Positions 1-8,021 of a DNA stretch of 36,431 nt are shown here, in pieces. The notes under the pieces are model-generated. The model saw only the letters and a program-made list of their open reading frames with translations. It was not told the origin of the DNA and did not search any database. Position 1 is the first letter of the stretch. Every line of letters starts with the position of its first letter. The stretch comes from Opitutales bacterium (GTDB lineage: Bacteria; Verrucomicrobiota; Verrucomicrobiia; Opitutales; Seribacteraceae). Where the stretch lies: contig JAOFTV010000021.1 in NCBI GenBank assembly GCA_028045305.1, positions 1-36,431 on the forward strand. Reading direction: 5' to 3'. The position numbers and the translations under genes were made by a program.

Positions 1-2
1 AT

Positions 3-134
3 ATTCACGACCTTAACGCCACCATTCTCCACCTACTTGGGATCGATCATCGTAAGCTCACTTACCGCTACCAGGGGCGCGATTTTCGCCTTACCGATAT
101 CCACGGACATGTCGTAAAAGACATCATCACCTAG
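3..134 (+). CDS. DUF1501 family protein, C-terminal fragment
   Basis: Only the last 43 codons lie in the window; the frame is open from the left edge to a TAG at 132-134. The peptide contains [14 protein letters not shown] and then a [15 protein letters not shown]-type ending. From family knowledge this is the characteristic C-terminus of DUF1501 proteins, a sulfatase/alkaline-phosphatase-fold family abundant in Planctomycetes and Verrucomicrobia and often encoded next to DUF1553/PSD1 cytochrome-type proteins. The substrate is not known. The gene starts outside the window, so signal peptide and active site cannot be checked. No hairpin terminator is visible in the 110 bases that follow. Confidence 0.8.
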   Translation: MHDLNATILHLLGIDHRKLTYRYQGRDFRLTDIHGHVVKDIIT

Positions 135-245
135 GTTTCTTCGCTTAAACATATCCTTTACCCAACTTTTGGAGGTTAGGGTTCTTTGAAAGGTTTATGA
201 ATCTATAACCATGTGGCACTGAAGATGCTATCGTAAAGGGTACAG

Positions 246-794
246 ATGTTATCTTACCCTTTATTGTTAGAACGACAAGCGGCCCGTTATTCCGGGGTGA
301 TGGAGCTACCCCCTCCACATTCTGGAAGAACTTATCTGCGTTTAGTTCGATTGGCTAAGAAGGGTAGAGAGACTGTCATGGATGTTTACACATCGGGCAA
401 CCGCATGCGGATAAGGATAACCCGGTTCCTCGCCCCTTTACGGGAAACCATAAAGATTGATCCACTGGATGGAAATCTATCTATAATTCCTGATATTAAA
501 GTTCCTGTGGAGGTTTCCTCTGGTGACTTGGAGCCTTGGGATTCTTTTACAAAAATGATCGCCAAGGTGGACTTTGGTAATTTTGCCCATGATTTGTCCG
601 ACGAGATCGATGACGATCATTATTTCATGTTTTATACCAATTCAAGTGGTTACACCGCTAAGGCAATATCAAATCCACATACTAAAAAATGGCCCGAGAA
701 TTGGTTACACTTGATTCATCGTTCTTATGGCATGGAACTACATCCCCCTCGGAGATTGTTCTACCAGGAACCCACTCCATTGGCTTCAAGTTGA
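246..794 (+). CDS. Hypothetical protein, 182 aa
   Basis: I do not recognise this gene. It starts with ATG and its frame has stops just upstream (177-179, 198-200, 234-236), so the start is well bounded. The protein has no obvious signal peptide or membrane segment. The middle (about residues 60-115) looks like mixed beta structure, followed by an acidic stretch (DEIDDDHY) around residues 118-125 and a Trp/His-rich stretch (KKWPENWLHLIH) near residue 150. It follows the DUF1501 gene by about 110 bases. Its last 9 bases overlap the 3' end of the convergent PEP-CTERM gene. Codon use and length support a real gene, but there is no functional clue; a lineage-specific orphan is possible. Confidence 0.55.
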   Translation: MLSYPLLLERQAARYSGVMELPPPHSGRTYLRLVRLAKKGRETVMDVYTSGNRMRIRITRFLAPLRETIKIDPLDGNLSIIPDIKVPVEVSSGDLEPWDSFTKMIAKVDFGNFAHDLSDEIDDDHYFMFYTNSSGYTAKAISNPHTKKWPENWLHLIHRSYGMELHPPRRLFYQEPTPLASS

Positions 795-2996
795 CTTGGG
801 GTTTTCTCTGTCAGTCTCTTTATGTTTACCTTTCGTTCGGTAGTAATGGCGAGCAGAACGAATCGCAGGTACCAATAACAGGGCAGAAGACATAAAATAT
901 GTTGATGGTTCAGGAACCGCTGAGTAGTTAAGGTAGAAATCCCCATTTAAATAAGAGACATTCCAATCATTGTAATAAAAATCCGTGTAGTAGGAAAATT
1001 CCTTCATTTGAAAATTGAAGAATTCATTAATGTTTCCTTCTGTCCAATCCCCCCAAGTGATTCCAGAACCTCCGTCTGGCCCGTCGAGGAATTTGAAACT
1101 GGAGCCGTGCTGAGCCCATAGGTTTGTAGAGTTCTCTGGCGACCCCGCCGTACCATCACCTGCTTTTATCGGGAGTATATTGATGGTGAAGGAGGACCCC
1201 AATGAGCCAAATGACAGGTTGGTAAAGGAGAGAACATCCCAATCTGTGCCAGGCGTAGTTCCATTAAAATCTTTAAGCTCCCAGTCATATACTCCACCAT
1301 CATTCAATCCAAGCGTGGTCGTGGTAAAAGAACCGATGGAAGCCTCGGCATCGTCGGAAAAATCCCCTACCGTTGCGTTGTTGTTTTTAGAAATCGATTG
1401 ATCAAGAGATGTTGTTGAACTCATCGAACTCGCCAGCCCTAGCCCGGGGGAGATAAAATCTATCTCGCCCGAAGAATTTCCGATTGTGGCGGTATGGACA
1501 GACCCTTTCCCTCCAAGAACTGACTTTTCGTTACCCGAACCACTGATCGTTCCAGGTAGTGAAACATCCGACCCTATTTCTAGTTTTCCTTCTTCGATCA
1601 CTATATTTCCTGAATATGTGGATGAGGAATCCGTTAGAGCAACGATTCCCTTTCCTTGCTTGGTTGATATTCCGTTTCCACTGACCTGTCCGTTGAATGT
1701 TACCTTTCCATTTTCGGCAGCCTTTAGTTTGACTGGACGGTTGAGAATAACGGAACCGGAAAATTCACTTTCACCCCCCGTATTTTCTCCGATTACAGAA
1801 TTTCCCAAGCCCAAAAGAACCAGATCATCAAACCGGTGTCTTTCATCATCCGCTGAATTGTATACTTTTACACGGAATGTAAGGCTAGAAGAGTCTACGA
1901 TACTTTCGTTCAGGTCGTAGGTGCTAAAATCATCATTTTGGGAAAACAGGGTTGTGAAACTGCTTCCATTATCCAGAGAATATTCGATCCCTATCAAGTC
2001 ATTACTCTCCATCGTTCCGGTCTCGGATAAAGACATTGATAGCCTCAGACTTTCATAGCCCGATGAATTAAGCTCTGGACTAGTCCAGTATGCGTTTCCT
2101 GCCAGGTCCCTGAATTCGAAAAGCTCATTTCCATTAATTTGGGTCACTTTCAAATAATCATTCTGGTCGCTTAGGTTGCCTGATGAAGTTACATTCCAGT
2201 CGACCCCGCTTAAGTTCGAACCATTTCCGGTTACTCCCTGATCATTTTCTCCTGTGAAACCTTCCTCGTACAAGGTGACATAGTGGGCTGACAGAGTGAG
2301 GTTTTTATCAAAATTAATTTGATCACCCAGAAAGAATTCTCCTTGGTATATTTCAAACTCATTTGAAAAATCTGCCAGATTTGTGCAGTTAATTTCTAGG
2401 CTGGCACCATTCAATGTGTCACTTTTAATGGCAAGGTTATCAACCCTCAGGAATTCTCCAGATGCATTGCTTATAGCTTCGAACTTTAAACCGATAGAAT
2501 TCCCTTCATCTATATAAACAATTAAAGAATCACTAATGTTATCATCACTGAAGTTTCCCGATCGGGTGTCAATCGATGTATAACTCGTTCCGTTATTGAG
2601 AGTGTAAAATGTTTCTATCATATCAGTACCTTCCAAATCTCCCGATTCGCTAAGTTCAAATTCTACAAAAAAATTTGTAAAACCGCTCGTGTCTTTAAAG
2701 GGAGATTCAAGGCTTACGATCCCATCAGTATCTTGAAATTCAAAACTTTCGCTAACTACCTTTGCATAATCGTCAGCCGCAGTCAGGGAGGCATAAGAAA
2801 AATCTAAACCCCAGTTGACTCCAGATAAATCCGCTGTCGGTAAAGGACCATATACTCCTTTGCCGTTTTGACTTGTGAAAGCTTCAGAATACAAAAGATA
2901 ACTGGCTGTTAATTTTTCCGCCATCAGAGGAATTGAAAAACCTATAAAAAGGTAACGATAAATAAATAAAAAATTAAACAATCCTACTCTAATCAA
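786..2996 (-). CDS. PEP-CTERM protein with autotransporter-type beta-strand repeat
   Basis: A large secreted surface protein of 736 aa. The N-terminus is hydrophobic (about residues 5-26), consistent with a signal peptide. Two related modules of about 150 residues follow (roughly 34-190 and 238-395); each begins with a YSEAF/YEEGF motif, contains a D(L)SGV(N/D)W motif, an LSE(S/T)G motif and a Y(T/S)L(N/D)NG(T/S)S motif, and ends with a VDNL/FDDL motif. Around residues 440-500 there is an autotransporter-associated beta-strand repeat (GKGIVALTDSSSTYSGNIVI). The C-terminus has VPEPST, a short hydrophobic stretch and an Arg/His/Lys cluster, the PEP-CTERM sorting signal recognised by exosortase (no exosortase gene is in this window). 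The tail runs about 20 residues past the basic cluster, longer than usual. The start codon is TTG at 2996; a second TTG at 2981 is an alternative. A candidate promoter lies directly upstream. Confidence 0.85.
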   Translation of the reverse strand: MIRVGLFNFLFIYRYLFIGFSIPLMAEKLTASYLLYSEAFTSQNGKGVYGPLPTADLSGVNWGLDFSYASLTAADDYAKVVSESFEFQDTDGIVSLESPFKDTSGFTNFFVEFELSESGDLEGTDMIETFYTLNNGTSYTSIDTRSGNFSDDNISDSLIVYIDEGNSIGLKFEAISNASGEFLRVDNLAIKSDTLNGASLEINCTNLADFSNEFEIYQGEFFLGDQINFDKNLTLSAHYVTLYEEGFTGENDQGVTGNGSNLSGVDWNVTSSGNLSDQNDYLKVTQINGNELFEFRDLAGNAYWTSPELNSSGYESLRLSMSLSETGTMESNDLIGIEYSLDNGSSFTTLFSQNDDFSTYDLNESIVDSSSLTFRVKVYNSADDERHRFDDLVLLGLGNSVIGENTGGESEFSGSVILNRPVKLKAAENGKVTFNGQVSGNGISTKQGKGIVALTDSSSTYSGNIVIEEGKLEIGSDVSLPGTISGSGNEKSVLGGKGSVHTATIGNSSGEIDFISPGLGLASSMSSTTSLDQSISKNNNATVGDFSDDAEASIGSFTTTTLGLNDGGVYDWELKDFNGTTPGTDWDVLSFTNLSFGSLGSSFTINILPIKAGDGTAGSPENSTNLWAQHGSSFKFLDGPDGGSGITWGDWTEGNINEFFNFQMKEFSYYTDFYYNDWNVSYLNGDFYLNYSAVPEPSTYFMSSALLLVPAIRSARHYYRTKGKHKETDRENPKST

Positions 2997-3005
2997 AGTG
3001 TATAA

Positions 3006-3035
3006 ATTATTTAATTAGTAGAATAATATGGTCAA
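3006..3035 (-). promoter_or_regulatory. Candidate sigma70-type promoter of the PEP-CTERM gene
   Basis: On the minus strand TTGACC (3030-3035) is followed after 18 bases by AATAAT (3006-3011). Both boxes match the sigma70 consensus at 5 of 6 positions. Transcription would start near 2999, only a few bases before the TTG start at 2996, implying a nearly leaderless mRNA or use of the downstream TTG. Predicted from sequence only. Confidence 0.4.
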
Positions 3036-3208
3036 TAAGTTTATTTATAAGTTTATAATTAGGCATAATATTCTCTTTTTTGTTTCAATAGAGATAAGCC
3101 TGTTGGGGTCGAGATCATCGAGGTTACTGATTTTACTCCCCCATACCCGCCCATTCTGTTATCAATAAACGGTGCAAAGCCTGACGTTTTTCAACCCGTA
3201 CACTTCCC

Positions 3209-4240
3209 TTGTATAGAGTAGTATGTTTCTTTCTTGTGTGGGTGCCCTGCATCTATTCAGTAAATAAGGACGAGCCCATACCCGTTCATCATACAGAGAG
3301 TGGATATATCAATCATTACCTCCCAGAAGAAAGAATGAGTAAAAATTTGTCTACTGTCTTTAAGTGGCGGTTTTCCCGTAGTTCTCAGGAATCTATAAAT
3401 TTTGAATCTAAGCAACCAGATATTTCATTTCTTCGTAACAACCGAACCGAAGAAACCTTGACCTGGATAGGCCATTCCACCTTTCTTTGGCAATATCGAG
3501 GTATTAATCTAATAACCGATCCTCACCTCAGTAAAAGAGCTTCGCCGGTTGGTTTTGCAGGCCCTGAACGAATATCGCCGCTAAGTTTACCTCTCAAGGA
3601 TCTTCCTGATATTGATATCGTGGTGATTTCTCATAATCATTATGACCACCTTGACCGATCAACCGTCCTCGGAATTGTTAAGAAACAAAAAACGAATCCT
3701 CCTTTATTTTTTGTTCCCTTAGGCATGAAAAAATGGTTTGAGAGGGTAGGGATTTTAAACGGTGTGATTGAATTGGACTGGTGGGAGAGTCACCAAGTGG
3801 GCGATTGGGAATACCACGCCGTGCCTGTACAGCACTGGAGCAGGCGTGGATTATTTGATACCAATCAAGTATTATGGGCAGGTTGGGTTGTGGAAGCCCC
3901 CGAAAAACGACTCTTCTTTGCTGGAGATACTGGATACTCTAAAGATTTTGAGGATATCGGTAAACGGTTCAAAACTATGGACCTATCCCTGATTCCCATA
4001 GGGGCTTATGCACCTCGATGGTTTATGAAGGATATGCACTGCAGTCCAGAGGAGGCGGTTAAGATCCATTCAGATGTTAACAGTAAACAATCGATAGGGA
4101 TGCACTGGGGAACTTTTTTGAACCTAACTGATGAGCCGTTGGATGAACCACCCGCGCGATTGCGCAGGGCAGTGGAAGCAGCAAACTTATCAGGTTCCAG
4201 CTTTATCACTTTACAGCATGGGGAAACTTTACGGTTCTAA
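3209..4240 (+). CDS. Metallo-beta-lactamase-fold hydrolase, NAPE-PLD/RomA-like
   Basis: A 343-aa metal-dependent hydrolase. The metal-binding motif HNHYDH is at residues 142-147. Further ligands are His209 (in PVQHWS), Asp240 (in GDTGY) and His299 (in MHWGTF). The stretch IPIGAYAPRWFMKDMHCSPE (263-282) is very typical of the N-acyl-phosphatidylethanolamine phospholipase D / RomA branch of the superfamily, so a phospholipid or acyl-amide phosphodiester is a plausible substrate; the actual substrate is unknown. The only start codon in frame before the conserved region that keeps the hydrophobic N-terminus is TTG at 3209, because a stop lies at 3182. Residues 3-17 are hydrophobic, suggesting export or membrane anchoring. 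It stands alone between two minus-strand genes. Confidence 0.85.
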   Translation: MYRVVCFFLVWVPCIYSVNKDEPIPVHHTESGYINHYLPEERMSKNLSTVFKWRFSRSSQESINFESKQPDISFLRNNRTEETLTWIGHSTFLWQYRGINLITDPHLSKRASPVGFAGPERISPLSLPLKDLPDIDIVVISHNHYDHLDRSTVLGIVKKQKTNPPLFFVPLGMKKWFERVGILNGVIELDWWESHQVGDWEYHAVPVQHWSRRGLFDTNQVLWAGWVVEAPEKRLFFAGDTGYSKDFEDIGKRFKTMDLSLIPIGAYAPRWFMKDMHCSPEEAVKIHSDVNSKQSIGMHWGTFLNLTDEPLDEPPARLRRAVEAANLSGSSFITLQHGETLRF

Positions 4241-4287
4241 AGCGGCCTAAGAATTATTTTTGTAGAACTTTGTAATTTCTTATTGAT

Positions 4288-5637
4288 TCATTGACTAAGG
4301 GTCGGAAAGGCTTGCCATTCCTTAGTAGCATAATCATAGGCTCGGATGGATCTGGAATTTGAAGAATTTAGATCTATAAAAAACCATGGTCGTTCGATGT
4401 TTTGATCGGAGTAATAAGAAACGGCTGGAAAACTTTCATCAGACATCCATATCCATTGGTTGATAAGGGAACTCCAACCCCAAAAGAAATTACCTTTCGG
4501 AGAAGGGATGTATATCCAACCGAGCTTGTAAGAAAAATACCAATCATTTGAATATTCAGTGAATTCCCCGAGCCAGGTACTCTCGCTCCATGCGGGCGAG
4601 GTTGAATAAACTTTTGCATCTGACCAATTGGGTAGATTTTGAATCAGCCAATCGTAGTGTGATGCCAATCTCGTATAGACGGTGATATCTCCGTAGGTAG
4701 AATCGGCAACACCGTAAGATACAACTCCGTGGATTCGCCATGATTTGTTAGAGTAAACAAATGCCGGCCCGCCGCTGTCTCCAAGGGCAGTACTTGCTTC
4801 CCATGTAAGTGGGGTAGCCGAACTGTTTCCTTCGCCCAAGTAATCGATGACTGGACTGGTTCTGGAAAGTTTGTTGTCTGTTTCCGCAGGGGAATCGAAA
4901 TCAATGGCCAGCAATCCACCAGTTTCGTTTTCCGGAACTCCTGCTTTCTCTACTTTAGCTACTGATCGGTCGATAATATTTTCTGCACCGGTACGCCTGG
5001 AGTTGCTTGCATCGGACTGACCTGTATTAACATCAACCAAGGTACCAAATCCCGAAATAACGCTTCGTTTTCCCAAAGGATCATCATTTGTATGGGGTAG
5101 CTTAGCTGGAAATATATCCAGGACTGATCGCTTCAAACGCACCAATGCCAAATCCACTCCAATTGCATCCCCGTCTCCTTCAGAGGTTGTATTGGGAGAG
5201 TTTTGCCGGGCAACCCATGCAGGATGTATGAAAAATTCATCTATTTCATAGTAGTCTTTTGAAGATGCTTCGCTGATGGTATGATGTAAAATGAACTGCC
5301 ATTCAGATGGATTGGCTGTGTCTGCTAAATCATTCTTAATCACATGTGCTGCTGTGATCACGAAATTGGGTGCAACCAAGGTGGCGGTACCTAATCCATT
5401 GGCAGACTTAAGGGCACCAACTATGGACAAATCTGGGAAATTTACTGAAGCTTCAAACCCTACAGCGTTACGTCCAAAAGAAAAGTGGGAATCCCAGGTG
5501 TTATCTGCTCTTTTTCCAATTCTTCTCTCGTAATCTCCGTAAATTGAAAAGGGAAAAGCAAATACAACAATTAGCATCCATGCGGTTCCAAGAGGGGATA
5601 AAAAAAATCTGCTTACAAGTGACAGGGAATGGACCAT
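4288..5637 (-). CDS. Secreted trypsin-like serine protease with Trp-rich C-terminal domain
   Basis: 449 aa. An N-terminal hydrophobic stretch (about 15-33) looks like a signal peptide. The S1 (chymotrypsin-fold) catalytic triad is complete: His98 in TAAHV, Asp162 in VDLALVRL and Ser288 in GDSGGP, so the enzyme should be active. After the protease domain (about 70-340) comes a C-terminal domain (about 350-449) rich in Trp, Tyr and Phe (DWYFSYKLGWIYIP, FFWGWSSLINQWIWM, PWFFIDL). I recall tails of this style at the ends of many secreted Opitutae proteins, where they may mediate surface association; that role is inference. The ATG at 5637 is preceded by a good candidate promoter at 5707-5736. The 3' end converges on the metallo-hydrolase gene. 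Confidence 0.88.
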   Translation of the reverse strand: MVHSLSLVSRFFLSPLGTAWMLIVVFAFPFSIYGDYERRIGKRADNTWDSHFSFGRNAVGFEASVNFPDLSIVGALKSANGLGTATLVAPNFVITAAHVIKNDLADTANPSEWQFILHHTISEASSKDYYEIDEFFIHPAWVARQNSPNTTSEGDGDAIGVDLALVRLKRSVLDIFPAKLPHTNDDPLGKRSVISGFGTLVDVNTGQSDASNSRRTGAENIIDRSVAKVEKAGVPENETGGLLAIDFDSPAETDNKLSRTSPVIDYLGEGNSSATPLTWEASTALGDSGGPAFVYSNKSWRIHGVVSYGVADSTYGDITVYTRLASHYDWLIQNLPNWSDAKVYSTSPAWSESTWLGEFTEYSNDWYFSYKLGWIYIPSPKGNFFWGWSSLINQWIWMSDESFPAVSYYSDQNIERPWFFIDLNSSNSRSIRAYDYATKEWQAFPTLSQ

Positions 5638-5706
5638 TTATTTGCAAGAGAAAGAAAAAAGTTCTAGCCGGTAAAAAAAGGGAAAAAGAATCATGCCATA
5701 CATTAA

Positions 5707-5736
5707 AGTATAAGGCTAATTGTGTTAAGATTTCAA
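5707..5736 (-). promoter_or_regulatory. Candidate sigma70-type promoter of the trypsin-like protease gene
   Basis: On the minus strand TTGAAA (5731-5736) and TATACT (5707-5712) are separated by 18 bases; each matches the consensus at 5 of 6 positions. The predicted start near 5700 leaves a leader of about 60 bases before the ATG at 5637. The surrounding 5638-5840 gap is AT-rich and holds no gene I can support. Confidence 0.45.
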
Positions 5737-5840
5737 GTGATCAGCAAAATGATTCCTGAATAAATGAAGAATAGAGAAAATTTAAGAATGAGAACAATTT
5801 TTAAGAGTAGAATTTAAACAAAATGATTTGAGGTAATTAA

Positions 5841-6149
5841 TTACTCTCTGATTTTATCTTTTTCCGACTCAGCTTTAGTTTCGAGATCGGAAACTTCTTC
5901 ATTTAATTGCCTTCTGATCAATTCAATTTCTTCCTCGTTCCCCAGAGCTTTGGCATCGTTGAGGCTTTTTTCGATAAAAATTTTACGTTCCGCGATCTTC
6001 GCTTTGTACTTGGAGTCAATTTCAGCAATTTTTTCTTTTTGTTCATCAGTGAGTGGTTTGTCTTCACCTCCACCCATTCGTTCCATGGCTAATTCGTATG
6101 CACTTTTCATAAGGTTATATATTCCAATGGGTAATGAGATAAATATCAA
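5841..6149 (-). CDS. Small coiled-coil protein, possibly membrane-associated
   Basis: 102 aa from a TTG at 6149; an ATG at 6110 would give a product 13 residues shorter. The first 13 residues (MIFISLPIGIYNL) are hydrophobic, and the rest is highly charged, Glu/Lys-rich and predicted to be helical coiled coil (from about residue 35 to the end). No family is recognised. It lies 28 bases downstream of the lipase-maturation-factor-like gene on the same strand and is probably the last gene of that cluster. Because the hydrophobic stretch depends on the TTG start, whether the protein is membrane-anchored is uncertain. Confidence 0.55.
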   Translation of the reverse strand: MIFISLPIGIYNLMKSAYELAMERMGGGEDKPLTDEQKEKIAEIDSKYKAKIAERKIFIEKSLNDAKALGNEEEIELIRRQLNEEVSDLETKAESEKDKIRE

Positions 6150-6177
6150 TGTAAATCGGTACCTGGATTCAGAGTAT

Positions 6178-8001
6178 TTATCTTTCTATGACAAAACTTG
6201 ATCCTTCAATGGGTTGGATATGCCAAACGGATTGGTCACTTGCTTTAGGATCGCTTTGAGAAAATTGGTAATGAGCTAAGGAAACGCGAATAAAATTGGG
6301 TTTAGTTGATAAACCCTCAAAGCTTTCTTCCAATTGGTTCATCACCTCTGTGCGATGTTCAAAGATTGCTTCCAAAAGATTACCAAACCAAAGGGAGCGT
6401 GATTGAAAGGCGTTTAAGAGGGAGTTGTAGTTTTGTAGGACTCTTTGCTGTATCATTGGAGGAGAATGGATGAACGCTTGGTATTCTTTTTGTCCTAGTA
6501 TATTTTTAAAATCTATAAAATCTTCAATATTTCCTCTTAAAGCAATGGTAGATAGAAACTTATGGTAGAGCATGCGAGAAAACGGATGTTCTGTATAGCG
6601 TTCATAATTGAGCCCCTCAAACCACATTTGCCAGTCAATCCTCGGCATGTGAAAACCGGCATAGCGTGGAGATAGATTTGGGTCGGTTGGTTTGTATTTA
6701 AATGACAAAGGGTGCCAAGTTTTACCATCTAAACTTCCTTCGATGATAATTTCCGGGCGTGTGGTGGTCATTACCCGAAACAATCCATAGGAATTGAATG
6801 CACGAGTGGGGCGGACGATATTTATGTATTTATCTGTCCAGTTTGCATCGATTTCTAAAATGGGGTCGGTGTGATTACCTTGTATATCCCTGGCGATATG
6901 CCCATAGGTGGTTAAAGAAAAGAAAAACCAAGCCACGGTTATAAAACTTGTTTGTATAATGGTATACGGAAGTGATTCGTAGGCCGTTTTCCTTCCTAGC
7001 TCTGAAACTTTGTTCTCGTTAACTTCCATTTTCCCATATTTTAGGAAATATTTGGGTAGAATTTGATCATCGATTAAAGGGATACAGAGACAGAGGGTAA
7101 GTAGGTTAAAAAATCCATAGTTTCCTGAAAGGATAATAGCGACTTGCAGGATAATTTGTCCCAATACAGCAATTCTTCGAAAATTTCCTGGAAAAAAAAG
7201 AAGGAAAGGCAAAATGAGCTCTATCCCATACATGGAAAGAAGAGAAAATTGGTCCAACCAAGCGGGTAGGGAATCAATCCATGGGCTCAATCCATGCGGT
7301 AGCGGTTGTGTCCAATAATGAAAATCGAGAGCAGTTAGATCTCGCCATGTATTTTCGTCATTTATCCCAAAGGAGGTAAATTTTACGATGCCAGACTCTA
7401 GCATCAATTTTGCCAGCAGAGCGACGATCAAACATCGGGCAAACCAAGATACTTTAAAAGAATTTCCAATCCTATGAAATTTGGTAAAGGGTAGCAATGG
7501 AAGGGATAAAAGAAGGGTTTCACAAAGTAATGCATCCCATTGAAAACTTAGGAAGGGTTCGCCCACCACCATAAGCGATAAGTAGCAGGTATAACTAATT
7601 GCTGCACATAGGGTAGGGAGAATTCCGATTGTAAGAAAAAGAGCGGAAAGTGATCCAATACTAAAGAGTAAATGATGGTTGGCAAAGGGAGTGAACCAGA
7701 GGAGGGTTGGTCGGATTGTCCATTTATTAACTTCGGGATTTTGATCCACAATTTTTTGAATCTTTGTTAAATCCTCGGTCCATGGAGATAATCCTTTTTT
7801 ACCAATTAATGCATCTGCTTGAGACCAGTAAGAAAGAAATGCAATGAGGGTTACCGCACCTAAGCACCGACCATAGGTCCAATGACTGATCTGATGACTT
7901 ACAGGTTTAACACCAGAAATCTTCTTAAGAAGTGTCCAACAGTCGAATATTATAAAGATTACTGATACAAACGCATCTAATATGCGACCTTTTAAACTCA
8001 T
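6178..8001 (-). CDS. Lipase maturation factor (LMF1/LMF2)-like integral membrane protein
   Basis: 607 aa with many hydrophobic segments in the first two thirds and a soluble C-terminal part. Family signatures are clear: FLSFQWDALLCET (about 150-163), TWRDLTALDFHYWTQPLPHG (about 221-240), a PF...R...Q pattern and SGNYGFFNLLTL (about 293-304), then a C-terminal PRIDWQMWFEGLNYERYTEH motif. In animals LMF1 is an ER membrane protein needed for folding of secreted dimeric lipases. The role of bacterial homologues is not established; help with folding or export of a secreted lipase is an inference from homology. It starts 20 bases after the HspQ-domain gene and is followed by a small coiled-coil gene, so the three are probably co-transcribed. 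No lipase gene is seen nearby. Confidence 0.8.
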   Translation of the reverse strand: MSLKGRILDAFVSVIFIIFDCWTLLKKISGVKPVSHQISHWTYGRCLGAVTLIAFLSYWSQADALIGKKGLSPWTEDLTKIQKIVDQNPEVNKWTIRPTLLWFTPFANHHLLFSIGSLSALFLTIGILPTLCAAISYTCYLSLMVVGEPFLSFQWDALLCETLLLSLPLLPFTKFHRIGNSFKVSWFARCLIVALLAKLMLESGIVKFTSFGINDENTWRDLTALDFHYWTQPLPHGLSPWIDSLPAWLDQFSLLSMYGIELILPFLLFFPGNFRRIAVLGQIILQVAIILSGNYGFFNLLTLCLCIPLIDDQILPKYFLKYGKMEVNENKVSELGRKTAYESLPYTIIQTSFITVAWFFFSLTTYGHIARDIQGNHTDPILEIDANWTDKYINIVRPTRAFNSYGLFRVMTTTRPEIIIEGSLDGKTWHPLSFKYKPTDPNLSPRYAGFHMPRIDWQMWFEGLNYERYTEHPFSRMLYHKFLSTIALRGNIEDFIDFKNILGQKEYQAFIHSPPMIQQRVLQNYNSLLNAFQSRSLWFGNLLEAIFEHRTEVMNQLEESFEGLSTKPNFIRVSLAHYQFSQSDPKASDQSVWHIQPIEGSSFVIER

Positions 8002-8021
8002 ATATTCAACCAGTGTCAGAT

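Noticed and set aside
689-895. Plus-strand 68-aa frame overlapping the 182-aa gene and the PEP-CTERM 3' end
   Set aside because: Overlaps two better-supported genes in other frames; no motif.
1486-1920. Plus-strand open frame of 144 aa, and 1180-1401, inside the PEP-CTERM gene
   Set aside because: Antisense to a gene with a clear domain structure; composition is Pro/Ser/Phe-rich in the way typical of shadow frames, with no start signal.
5544-5759. Plus-strand 71-aa frame across the protease start and promoter region
   Set aside because: Lys-rich low-complexity product, overlaps the protease signal-peptide codons and its promoter on the other strand.
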